Of a stretch of 64,000 nt of DNA, positions 53,733-64,000 are shown piece by piece. Origin of the DNA: Maratus speciosus (Eukaryota > Arthropoda > Arachnida > Araneae > Salticidae); contig OZ010793.1 in the NCBI GenBank assembly GCA_963932465.1, positions 256,877,333-256,941,332 on the forward strand. The letters run 5' to 3'. The position numbers and the translations under genes are program-made. Each line of letters opens with the position of its first letter. The first letter of the stretch is position 1. The notes beneath the pieces are model-generated. The model had not been told where the DNA came from and searched no databases. It was given only the letters and a program-made list of their open reading frames with translations.

Positions 53733-54052
53733 TATAATTTAAATTCTTAAAAAAAAAAAATACCTTTTAGAATTTACATGACTATTTGTAGTGAATAGTC
53801 TTTCATAGCACTATTGTCTGTTTGCAAACTCTAAGGTAATGAGTCCTCACGTCAAAAGTACGAAAAGCTTTACTGAATATTATTTCATCGTGTGCTATTT
53901 TCCTCATAGTTAAGGAAAAAAAATCTGCAGTGAAAAATAATTCCAGGGATAATTTTTTTTCCCTCATAAAGGATAAGGTAACAGCAAATGATCTTTGCCG
54001 AAACAACGCAATCCCGTTTATTAACACCTTAATTTTGAAATGGTATGCATGC
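53733..54052. repeat. Repeat R, piece 2 of 3 (between BEL and hAT)
   Basis: TATAATTTAAATTC continues the R sequence across the BEL target. It is followed by TAGTGAATAGTCTTTCATAG, TGTCTGTTTGCAAACTCTAA and GGTATGCATGCGTAGTGAC. This matches 61435-62165 of the intact copy. It ends at the target duplication of the hAT-like element. Confidence 0.85.
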
Positions 54053-55989
54053 GTAGTGACTAGGGATGGGCATTATTTAATGTATTAGGATAAAAAACAC
54101 TGTTACTATGCTGGAACCCAACATTCCATTAATATGTTACCGAAAAGTCCCTGTTAATTAAATAACATATGGTTTTAAATGGATTCATTTGCCTTAATCA
54201 AGGATTCAGTTTCGTGCCTCTAAAATAGAACAGTCACTAAAAAAGTCCTCAATTGTTTCTTTTGAGACGTGCGCCCTTAACTTGGCCCTATCTTCACTCT
54301 CTAGTTATTGGCAACTCTGTTAGGTGTGTGGTGCTAAAAAATTATTTTACATTTCATCAATCCCTAATGCATGAATAACTAACAACTTGCAGCACTAATT
54401 AAACGCTTTTTCGGCTTGGTGCCTGGTGCTAGGTCACCACCATCACATACTTTCTCCGATTCTGATTGTGCAAAGTAGAGCTTAAACGAAACACTGAAAT
54501 AAATAGTAGATCAGAAAAACATCTGAAAATTGGTAAGAAAAAAGCTCATGGTTGACATGTTTTGTACTCAAGAATCGTATATATATATATTAATATATAT
54601 ATTAATTGTTTTAATTTAGCATTTACTTAACAAAAAGCCAAGTTTGACCTTCCAAAACCCAGTAACGTTTTGTCTAACGTTTGATCTGACCAGTTTTTTC
54701 CCAACTAAAAATACATTTTCGTGCTTTTTTTTCTTGTTTTGCTTCTAATTTTCAACGAGTAAATTAAAAAAAATATATACCTATGAATTATGTTGCCAAA
54801 CATATAGCTCAGTTACACATTAAAAATTTTGAATAGGAATTACAATGAATTTCTTACATGGAGTTGCAAAGATTCGGGAATTTTTTTTTTAAAGATAGCA
54901 CAACTCCCCTGTTCAATATTCCAAACTAAAATTGAACAATTATACATAATTTAAAAGCATCGATTTCTACTCCCCCCCCCCCTCCTTCCCCCAAAAAGCA
55001 GCAAAACTCGAGTTTAGAATCATTAAATTTATAAAAGTACTTTTTTGCAAGGTTTAAGTAAAATACATTTATTTATAAATTTATGCCTTAAAAATTTCAA
55101 TTCTCGATTTCGGATAGAAATCTTTTTCAAAAATAATGAAACATCATTTGACCACATCCAAATAAAATGCAGGAATTTATAATTCTTAATTCATTAGCGC
55201 GTTTAAAACGTGTACATTCTAACTAAGATTGATTTCAATTGAAAACCAACCTCAGATAATTCCTTAATTCATTGGGATGCATTTTCATTACGCCATCAGT
55301 ATATCTAGTTCTTAACATATAAAATGTTCTTTTTATCGTTTGGTAAGCATTTGAATAAACAGAGATAATATAACCTTAGTTAATAGTTAGATAATAGTTA
55401 AAATTTTCTGCGGTCAGTATAACATTTGCTTATTTTGAAACATTTGTTACGAAAGTGTTTTAAATTGAAAAATTACGCTGAGCAATAAATTTATCTAGCA
55501 GGATAATTTTGTCTTATTTACTCTTCGTGTTTTTTGGACTGGATGAAAGAGTGTTTTGCACATTGAGTAATTATTATGAGGAATAGGAAATCATTTGATC
55601 TGTGGTGATATTTTGAATGAGAAATATTTATGAGCAGTTTCTTTGAATATTTAAAAGGGAAGAGTTATTACTACGTACTCATGGAAGTTTTCGTGGAGGG
55701 GGGGTGGGATTTTGGCACTATAAATTTCGCTTTTTGGCCAAGTGTTTTCAATATTTTTGTGTTATCATTTCGTTTAATGGGAGGCGGAAAGCATTTAACT
55801 TCTGTGATTTTATTTCGCTGAAAAAAAAAAGAAAATAGCCTCCTATAATTTATGAGAAAACTTAATTTTAGTACAGTTGTTATTATTTTGAAAAATATAT
55901 TTGTACGAACGAAATTTGTTTGGGTTAATTTAATTTGATTAAAAGTATATAAATAATATTTTTTTGTTCTTGTGAAATTAGCTTTGAAT

Positions 55990-56450
55990 ATGTGTTGATA
56001 GGTATGGCTGCTATGAAATCGGGGATCGAATTTCTCTTTTTGAGTACTTTCCACCATAGTTGAAAAGTGTTTTTCGGTTTGTTTGTCAGCCTGTCTGTCC
56101 TTGCTATAACTCATGTAAATATTGTCTGATTGCCATGAAATGGATATATGTTATTCTTGGGCTTTAGTATGGCATGTTTTGTATTGAAAAGGAAGTGTGT
56201 AGCATTTTTTGTTCATTTACAGGGCCACTCAAAAGAATTCCGTTACATTACGATATATGGGGAAAATCGTTCGCCGTGTATTTTGATGATATTACAATAT
56301 TTAAAACATATTGATATTGATATACATCACTGAGGTGTACTACAAGGTTCTTACTATAGAATATGGTGTGCATAGAACTTATCGTTTATTTACAGAAACA
56401 AACAAAAGTATTTGGATATAGAAGAAAATGAGCAACAATTGGAATATTGA
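55990..56450. repeat. Repeat related to the 29.2-30.5-kb interior, with TCTGTC tract
   Basis: ACTCAAAAGAATTCCGTTAC, TTGATGATATTACAATATTT and ACAAAAGTATTTGGA recall the ~190-bp units at 29620-30120. Just upstream is GTCAGCCTGTCTGTCC. Unassigned, non-coding. Confidence 0.4.
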
Positions 56451-57176
56451 AGCCTACGCACAATAACTGCTGGAAGTGCGTTTTCATTTGTCGTATGCTT
56501 TTTTAAATGTAACTATTTTTTTAAATATTACTTGGTGTTTATAAATTCTAGATCATATACAAGGTCGAACAAAATTTCTCAAGAACATTGTTAAAATTGC
56601 TGAGCAGAAATTTTAAAGTGTATTATGCGTTTAACTGAACTAACTTTTTAAGTACTATGTAGTATGCTGTAGATCATATACAGGGCTGCAAAAAAAATCG
56701 TATGTTTTAACTACTATTTATGGTAATACCAGAAATCGCGTTTTCAAATGAATTCTGCATTTTCCAAATTGTTCATTAAGACGTCATCTTCCACCTTTGT
56801 AAATTGTGAAGTTTTGTTATAGTATTCTGAATGTGTTGGAAAGTGTTTCATAATCTATGCTGTATGCAATTTTTTTTTTAGAATACTCGTTGTTAAAACT
56901 GTGTTTGATATTATACAGTGCTATCTTTTATCGTTAACCATTAACTAATTTCTAAGCCGTTAGTTTTAGAGGTATAGCCAGTTTAAAAAATGTTTCAAAT
57001 TTTGTTTCGCATCACATAAAAATCGATTTACATTACAATAATTACTTTTAGGTAGATTTCGTATGAAATACTACCTATTGGGATCGTTCCTATGTTGGAA
57101 TTTCTGAAAAATTTTTGCAGATCTACACCGATCATGACCCCTAGAACCCAAAACCACCCTCAGTAAAAAACTTTAT

Positions 57177-57177
57177 A

Positions 57178-57220
<43 letters not shown>

Positions 57221-58010
57221 ATATATATATCACTTTCTTCTGGACACGATAACTTTCGTAATTCTGCACCAATCTCTTTCAAACTGATACATAAAATCAA
57301 TGGGCATAAAATCTCGGTCAAGTTCGTTAATGGGCAAAATCGGACCAAGGGGAGGGAAATAGGGAGGGGTTTTGTGAAAACAGAAAACCCCCCATAACTT
57401 CTTAATTTTTGTACATATCAAATCAGTTTAAAGTTTTTATTACTTCTAAAAATAGGGCCAAAAATGTATGTATCGCAGATTTTTGATAAAGTTAAAAATG
57501 GGCTCAAGGGGCGCAAAAAATAGGGTTTTTGGGAGAAAAAAAATCATAACTTCGTCAATTCTCAAGATATCAAATTCAATTAATTTTATTATAAATCTCC
57601 TTAACATTATCTAAAACTTTTATATTCACAAGTTTTTGATAGGAGCAATTCGTACCGCAAAAAAAAATTAAAAACGAAAACAAAAAGGGCGTTTGAAGAA
57701 GAAAAAAATCCATAACTTCGTCAACTCTCAAGATATCAAATCCAATTAATTTTATCATGAATCTCCTTAACATTATCTACAACTTTTATATTCACAAGTT
57801 TTTGATAGGACCAATTCGTACCGCAAAAAAAAATTAAAAACGAAAACAAAAAGGGCGTTTGAAGAAGAAAAAAATCCATAACTCCGTCAATTCAAAAGAT
57901 ATAAAATCCCCATGAATTTATCATATATCTTCTTAATATTGTCTACAACATCTATATAGACAAGTTTTGGATAGGACCAATTCTTAGAGCAAAAACAAAT
58001 TAAAAATACA
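57177..58010 (+). mobile_element. Helentron-like array: (TCTA)n and ~160-bp units
   Basis: (TCTA)n at 57177-57222 and (TA)n are followed by CACTTTCTTCTGGACACG. Tandem units are anchored at CATAACTTC near 57393, 57545, 57711 and 57877, giving spacings of 152, 166 and 166 bp. Units at 57545 and 57711 are nearly identical (TTCACAAGTTTTTGATAGGA). The layout parallels 59489-60710. It is nested in the hAT-like element 54061-59376. Confidence 0.6.
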
Positions 58011-58029
58011 TACCGGTTGAAGTAAAAAA

Positions 58030-58850
58030 TGATCTTAGTAAGGGTGTATTCAAATCCAAACTGCTTATTTTCTTACTCATTTTACAATTCATTTTTGCTC
58101 TCAAAGGCTTCCAATTGGTACGTTTACTTACTCAGAAACTATATAATGTACCGTAATGGTCGATTTTCTGATAGGGGCAGAATATATTTTTTTAAATGCT
58201 GTTAAAAAGGGCATTTTGAACCGAATTTACCGAAGCGGATTGTGTTGGAAAAAGCATTGTATTAAGGATGCGCTTAAATCCAAACTACTTATTTTCTGAC
58301 TGGTTTTTAAATTCATTTTTGCTCTCAAACGCATTTAATTGGTAGATTCGCTTATTCAGAAACTATATAATGTACCGTAATAATCGATTTTTAGATAGAA
58401 GCAGAATATATTTTAAAAAATGATGTCAAATTGGGCATTTTGAACGGAATTTCCCGAAGCGATTGTGTTAGAAACGAAAAATATTGTCCTTCTGAGAAAA
58501 TAATTGTTTATATATCAAGTTTTAATTAATTGAACAAAAAATAAAAACACAGGTCGCTTATAAATCTCTTCAAAAATCACATCAGCAAGTTTCATATTTT
58601 TTTTTAATTAAAAATGAATCTGGAATTATGCCAGAAAATTTCGAGTTGTTGAGCATGGAAAAGTATTTTTTTGAATACCGCCCTAACATGATTCTGATAA
58701 AACCAGCTATTATATGAAAATGAAATAAAAACTCGCCAAGAGCGGCCAGATAAAATTGTTAAAGTGGATTTATCTATAATCATGATTTAGTTTTTGTTTG
58801 TGAAATTAGTATATTTGACTTCGAAATCTACCTCTGCCTGTAGGCCGGGC
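58030..58850. repeat. Family H sequence, two tandem partial copies
   Basis: GTATTCAAATCCAAACTGCTT near 58047 and GCGCTTAAATCCAAACTAC near 58272 open two ~225-bp related units, each with CAGAAACTATATAATGTACC and a GGGCATTTTGAACxGAATTT block. Downstream TCTGGAATTATGCCAGAAAA is the GAGTCAGAAAA block of family H. GGCCGGGCCGGCAGGG at 58841-58856 may be the remaining GC-rich end. Confidence 0.6.
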
Positions 58851-59384
58851 CGGCAGGGATTTTTTTAAATAGATAAGAAATTACAAATTTTATACAATGC
58901 CTGGATCCTATAAGTTTTATTTAGAAAAAGTTTTGCCATGTTCTAATAAGTAAAATAGCAAAAATTTATTCGTGTATGGTTAAAACTTACCGAGTTATGA
59001 TACTTAGAATTTTATGAATTTCCAATGTTTTAATCACTATAAATGGAAAAACATGTTTTTAGTGTTAGAAAACGCCAAAAATGCATGAAATTCAAAGTTT
59101 ATAACTAGGTAAGTTTTTGCCTTGCAAAAACTAATTTTTTAACCAGTCACTGATTTTGATTCATCAGAATATAAAACAGCATTTATAATTACGTCAAAAA
59201 AATTGTTTCAGACATTTGTTTTGAAACGCCTTCTAATTAAAACATCCGTCGACCGGATAGGATACACAGCGATTAGTTATATGTTATAAAAATAACAGGT
59301 TGTTGGAACCTGCTACCTGTACAAGTGTGGAACGATGTAACCTGTTAACCAAAAATAACTATATTTCCCATCTCTAGTAGTGAC

Positions 59385-59480
59385 TTTTAAAAAATGCATT
59401 TTCATTTGGAATTGCAGATTAAAATTTCTGCAGTAAGATTAGTAATTTATGTGAAAGAGGCGATTGTCTCATTAACAGTA
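59385..59480. repeat. Repeat R, piece 3 of 3 (right of hAT)
   Basis: CTTTTAAAAAATGCATTTTCATTTGGAA-like sequence corresponds to the AACATTTTTACTTGGAATGG region of the intact copy at about 62197-62216. Similarity fades before the hairpin at 59489. Confidence 0.5.
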
Positions 59481-59488
59481 GTTCTTGT

Positions 59489-60710
59489 TACTTTCTTCTA
59501 TCTTCAATAGAAGAAAGTATTGTAATCGAATTTTTTTTCGACTTCCGGTTTTCGACGGATTTACACGTTTTAGGGGTCAGAGATCCCAAAAAACATGTTT
59601 ATAAAAAATGTCTGTCTGTTCGTCTGTCCGTATGTCCGTCTGTCCGTGTGTCTGTCGCCATTGTACCATCAAAAAGTGTATGAAGTTATGCACAGAATTG
59701 AACCAAATTTTTATTTTAAGTTTTTGGCTATGGCAAGCAGATCCTCCCTGAATTTGGAAAAAAAATTGCCGGTAAGGGGCGCTGTAATAGCGATTTTTGT
59801 GCGATTTTGAATATTGTACCATCAAAAAGTGTATGATGTTATGGATAGAATTGAACCAAATTTTTATTTTAAGTGTTTGGCTATGGCAAGCAGGTCCTCT
59901 CTGAATTTGGAAAAAATTCGCCGGTAGGGGGCGCTGTAATAGCGATTTTTGTGCAATTTTGAATATTGTACAATAGAAAAGTGTATGAAGTTATACATAG
60001 AATTGCATCAAAAAATTTTTTTAAGTATTTGGCTATAGCAAGCAGGTCCTCCCTGAATTTGGAAAAAATTAGCCGTTAGGGGGTGCTGTAATAGCGATTT
60101 TGAATATTGTACCATCGAAAAGTGTATGAAGTTATGCATAGAATTGAACCAAATTTTTTGTGTTTGTTTTTGGTCATGGCACGAAGGTCCTCCCTGAATT
60201 TAGAAAACTTCCGCCGGAAGGGGGCGCTATAATTTCGATGTCTGTACCTTTTTCATTATTGCACCATCGAAAAGTGTCTGAAGTTATGCGTATAATTGAA
60301 CCAAATTTTTGGTGTATGTTTCTGGCCATGGCACGAAGGTCCTCCCTGAATTTGCGAAAATTACGCCGGAAGGGGGCGCTATAATTGCGATGTCTGTACC
60401 ATTTGCATTATTGTACCATCGAAAAGTGTATGAAGTTATGCATAGAATTCAACTAAATTTTTTTTGTTTGTTTTTGGTCATGGCACGAAGGTTCTCCCTG
60501 AATTTGAAAAAAATCTGCCTTAAGGGGGCGTTATAATTGCGATGTTTGTGCCATGTTCATTATTGTACCATCGAAAAGTGTATAAAATTATGCATACAAT
60601 TGAGCTAAATTTTTTGTGCATGTTTTTGGCATGTTTGGCCAACAGGTCCTCCTTGAATTTAGAAATACTGCACGGTAAAGGGGCTCTGTGATAGCGATTT
60701 TTGTATACTT
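59489..60710 (-). mobile_element. Helentron-like (HINE-type) array, seven ~152-bp units
   Basis: A perfect 13-bp terminal hairpin (TACTTTCTTCTAT/ATAGAAGAAAGTA, 59489-59519) is followed by TTCGACTTCCGGTTTTCGAC, a (TCTG)n-like tract at 59610-59655, and seven units anchored at ATTGTACCATC near 59659, 59813, 59965, 60105, 60256, 60410 and 60563. Each unit also holds a GTATGAAGTTATGCATAGAA block and most a GGGGGCGCT(G/A)TAAT block. Orientation is opposite to the 2170-2905 element. Short open frames across unit borders repeat the same peptide words and are not genes. Confidence 0.65.
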
Positions 60711-61019
60711 TTCTTGATATTTCATAGTTCTATTGTCCATCGGCGGCTCGTGCAGCTGCAGGAACTCGCTTCCTGCTAAGCCGGCTATTCACAAATAGCT
60801 GATAACAACAGAAGATGGAAAAACTATTAATTTTAACAAACATCATGATATAGATTAACTCGTTTTTTGTCCGTTTAATTGATTGAAGCAGAAATTTAAG
60901 ATGAAAATCAATGTTGGTATAGTATTGAACTAATAATATTTAAGTATTAACATGTGTAACTACTTTTTGAAATATTACGATGTATAAGATACAAGAAAGT
61001 TTTGGGGTTGGCACATCCA

Positions 61020-62260
61020 ACTAGTAAATTTTTTTAAATGGAATAATACATAGATAATTAGAAGGATAGATAATTAGAGACATGCAAATGTAGATAGACA
61101 GTTAGCTACATAGATAGATAGACAGAGTAATATAAATGGGAACACGTACAGATCGATAGAAATTGATATGGATAGATGAAGATAGAAATAAAGATAGAAA
61201 TGCATATGGATAGATAAATAGGTAGATTGGAATAGAAATCTTGATATACATAGAGAGAAAGAGAGATAAAAGAAAAGAGAAAGAGGAATTTTACATGTGT
61301 TTCATATCTACATTTACACATTCTTTATTAAAAACAAATTAATAATTAGCTGCACTGCACATGTTTGGTTTAGATGATTTCATATAAAGCTCTTTGAAAG
61401 GTGATCATAACAACAGAGAAAAAAGGGAATATTATAATTTAAAAGCTGAAAAAACACCTTTTCTTTCATAATTGACGTGACATTTAATAGTGAACTCTTT
61501 GACAGTAGATTGTCCGTTTACAAACTCTCTATCTAAAGCAATATCCCACGTCAAAGTACGCAAAACCTTTCTGTTTATTATTTATAATAAACAGAATTTT
61601 CTGTTTATTGTTTATTATTTATTTATTATCTGTTTATTATTTATTATTCTGTTTATTATTTTACATGTGTTTCATATCTACATTTACACATTCTTTATTA
61701 AAAACAAATTAATCATTAGCTGCACTGCACATGTTTGGTTTAGATGATTTCATATAAAGCTCTTTGAAAGGTGATCATAACAACAGAGAAAAAAGGGAAT
61801 ATTATAATTTAAAAGCTGAAAAAACACCTTTTCTTTCATAATTGACGTGACATTTAATAGTGAACTCTTTGACAGTAGATTGTCTGTTTACAAACTCTCT
61901 ATCTAAAGCAATATCCCACGTCAAAGTACGCAAAACCTTTCTGTTTATTATTTCATTGTGTGCTATTTTCCTCATGATTTAGAAATTTTCCTTTATGCAG
62001 TGTCACGTGGAACAGAAAAAAAAAAACATCTGCAGTGAAAAATAATTCCAAAGATTAATTTTTTCACTATCAGTATGAAAAAAAGATAAGTTGACCGCAA
62101 GTGATCTTTGACGGAATAACAATATCCCGTTCATTAACATCATAATTTCGAAATGATATGCATGTATGACGGATAAAAAAAAAAAAGAGAGAGAGAACAT
62201 TTTTACTTGGAATGGAAGGGGAAACTGATATTCTGAAGCAGATACAGTAGTTTCCGATTG
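61020..62260. repeat. Repeat R, longest uninterrupted copy
   Basis: It starts in GATA-rich sequence (61045-61215), then CATATAAAGCTCTTTGAAAG, GGGAATATTATAATTTAAAA (the empty BEL target), TTGACAGTAGATTGTCCG, GTTGACCGCAAGTGATCTTT and CATAATTTCGAAATGATATG. An internal duplication adds about 367 bp. I recognise no protein in it and its termini are not defined. Other copies are at 42540-42930, 44385-44830 and the three-part copy at 45830-59480. Confidence 0.8.
61290..61950. repeat. Tandem duplication of ~367 bp inside R
   Basis: GAATTTTACATGTGTTTCAT to CTGTTTATTATTT occurs at about 61290-61583 and again at about 61657-61955 with only a few differences (AATAATTAGCTG versus AATCATTAGCTG, TTGTCCG versus TTGTCTG). 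The two copies are joined by a TTTATTATTCTGTT-rich junction at 61584-61656 made of repeated CTGTTTATTATTTATT words. Confidence 0.9.
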
Positions 62261-62264
62261 AAAA

Positions 62265-64000
62265 AGTCGATAACATTTATCGATCGCTGATTACAAAAAT
62301 GTAAATTACGGTTTTGTTGTTTTATTAAATGTATTGTATGAACATTCCATGTCTCTTTTTATGTTTTCTGGCTATTTTCCTGAATAGAATGAATTAACAA
62401 TGTCACTCATTTGAGCTCGTTGAAGGCTTCTATTTATAGAAGAGAATCTTGGTACTGTTTTTATACATACAGTTAACTCACAATTTTATCGATGTTCTAC
62501 TGCACATTTTTTGGTTTTAGCACGGTCGAAAAACTTCTGTTACATGAACTTGAACTGTCAGAATATGACAATTGCTAAATAATTCCGTCAAATGGTAGCG
62601 AAAAATACTCTTCCAGGAATGTTTTGGAGAAGTTTCTTCTTTCGTTTCTTTTATGTATTTAGGGGTGTTGAAATCGAATAAGCTTTTAAAGAATACAAGT
62701 AAAAAAACGAAAGAAAGAATAAACGATTTTTCTCATTGTTTTTCATCTTGTTAAATTTTAAGCAGGTAAGTTAGTTAGGTGGTATTGTTGAATTTCATGT
62801 TCAGCAGACAACCAAAATATCTTCAACACTTTCCAGGAAAAAAATGTATTGGGATTTGGTCCACCATTTGATAAGGGCTAAATTTTAAAACACTAGCTTT
62901 TATATTAAAAAATACATAAGAAAAACAATTAAATCAGATGTTGCATATACGAGGAATCTCCAAAGATAAAAAAGAGCCGTGTTAGTGATTTCTTGTAATA
63001 TATTTTATATACTAAGTCAAAACCCAAGTAAGATCGAGTCGTTTAAAAACTAAGAGACTTTCACACATTTGCGTATCGCACTTTTAAACCCTTCGAGATG
63101 ATGATGATGATTTTTTTTTTTAGGCAGCATTTTTCGAAAAGCAGTTTTTGCTTTACCCAAACGCTGAAATTTAGTAATTAAGGTAAAAATTACCATTCGA
63201 AAAAAAAAATGGTGTTCAAATTCAAGTATTTTGTACACCCTATAAGGCATATATACGTGTGTCACTAGTCACGTAAAAATCAGTTCAGACTTCAATTTCG
63301 TTCTCGAGAATCTTATTATTATTTTTTTTAAGTCCTTTGCTATTATACGAAGAGTTTCAACACCACTAATATTGATAAGGCTACGAAGAAGACGAAGAAA
63401 AAAGGCTTTTATTCACAAAATTTGTAAAAATAATCGGCGCCTCCTTTGTCTAACAAAAAATTTCTGTTTCTGCCAATGTCAATTTTGAGTTCTTCCTTTT
63501 TATTTATCTTTGCCATTATTCTTTAACTAAAATTTTAATACACTTTAACTTTAATGTTTTCTAAAATTTGGTAATTTTTTTTTCTGCTTTTATCAAATCA
63601 CAGATACCCTTGTGGTCCTTAGATACACGATCAAACGAAATATTCTGTCACAAAACCAACGGATTCTAAGCAGTGCCTTACGTCAGGGCATTCAGGCCAC
63701 GGGCTCAAAGGATTTTCAATTATTGTCCAAAATCTGATATAGTTTTAACATCTAATAGAATTTTACATTTCATTCCACATTCAATTATATTCGTATTGTA
63801 TTTTTAAATCGTCGTATATTTTGTTTGAAACATACATATTTAATTACTTTATTATAGTGAATATTTTCTTTTATCTTTATCACTTTAAAAATATATTGTA
63901 TTTTTAATTCTTATTTAATCCTGTTCTCGTCAGATTATTTGGGGTTTGGTGAATATAGCTCGTAAGGCGACAGAGCCCCTTAATATTTTAAATAATTGTA
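62265..64000. other. No gene recognised
   Basis: This is AT-rich sequence without detected terminal repeats, RNA motifs or coding domains. A short (GAT)n stretch is at about 63099-63110. The minus-strand frame at 63050-63265 contains a histidine run from that tract and shows no domain. Confidence 0.45.

Larger units (their letters stand above)
54061..59376. mobile_element. 5.3-kb hAT-like element without transposase
   Basis: The left end TAGGGATGGGCATTATTTAA and the right end ATATTTCCCATCTCTA are inverted over about 10-12 bases. GTAGTGAC is duplicated perfectly (54053-54060 and 59377-59384). The R repeat continues on both sides. Its interior includes a Helentron-like array (57177-58010), family H sequence (58040-58700) and other repeats, so part of its length is from later insertions. 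No BED finger, hAT dimerisation region or DDE motif was seen. A 147-codon minus-strand frame at 55671-56114 has no recognisable domain. Confidence 0.85.

Noticed and set aside
59595..60536. Series of ~75-codon frames with repeated RRSSLNL words
   Set aside because: They are produced by the ~152-bp tandem units of a Helentron-like array.

Overview
The window is a gene-poor, visibly AT-rich, very repeat-dense piece of an animal nuclear genome. The mix of Tc1/mariner-superfamily, hAT-like and BEL/Pao elements, a tRNA-derived SINE, Helentron-like repeats with (ACAG)n tracts and large foldback elements points to an arthropod. An arachnid, such as a spider, is my best guess, but that is inference. 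I found no convincing host protein-coding gene. Every recognisable coding fragment belongs to a transposable element, and all of them are broken.

Layout, 1-20 kb. A degenerate ~30-bp minisatellite (328-1610) is followed by a Helentron-like repeat (2170-2905), compound microsatellites (3715-4112) and a seven-unit ~216-bp tandem array (4432-5990). Then come hAT-type fragments, a 200-N assembly gap (8493-8692) and two pogo/Tigger-type elements (9766-10412, 13119-13889). A nested stack occupies 13961-17698: a pogo-like element holds a 3.2-kb foldback, which holds an internally deleted mariner and two MITEs. A transposon with a mariner/IS630-like transposase remnant (17862-19269) is interrupted by a hAT-like element, and a GTCAC-rich palindromic foldback (19347-20224) follows.

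Layout, 20-46 kb. There is a degenerate tRNA-like sequence (20609-20682), a pogo-like element split by a 1.49-kb foldback (22206-24570), and a Tigger-like relic split by a hAT-like element (about 24905-27540). A SINE with 14-bp target duplications lies at 27228-27464. Next are a three-unit ~330-bp array, an element with GGCC-rich palindromic ends (29251-30564) that almost abuts another hAT-like element (30573-31621), a piggyBac-like MITE (34698-34958), a 5'-truncated SINE (42140-42331) and a second full pogo-like copy (44840-45790).

Layout, 46-64 kb. A dispersed repeat, called R here, is cut into three pieces by two insertions. One is a BEL/Pao LTR retrotransposon (46169-53727) with several frame breaks. 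Its 5' LTR, but not its 3' LTR, carries a palindromic MITE. The other is a 5.3-kb non-autonomous hAT-like element (54061-59376) with perfect 8-bp target duplications. A second, unbroken R copy at about 61020-62260 shows the empty BEL target. A third Helentron-like array lies at 59489-60710. No gene was recognised in the last 1.7 kb.

The main value of the window is its record of insertion order. Many target-site duplications are perfect, and at least three insertions can be checked against an uninterrupted relative inside the same 64 kb.
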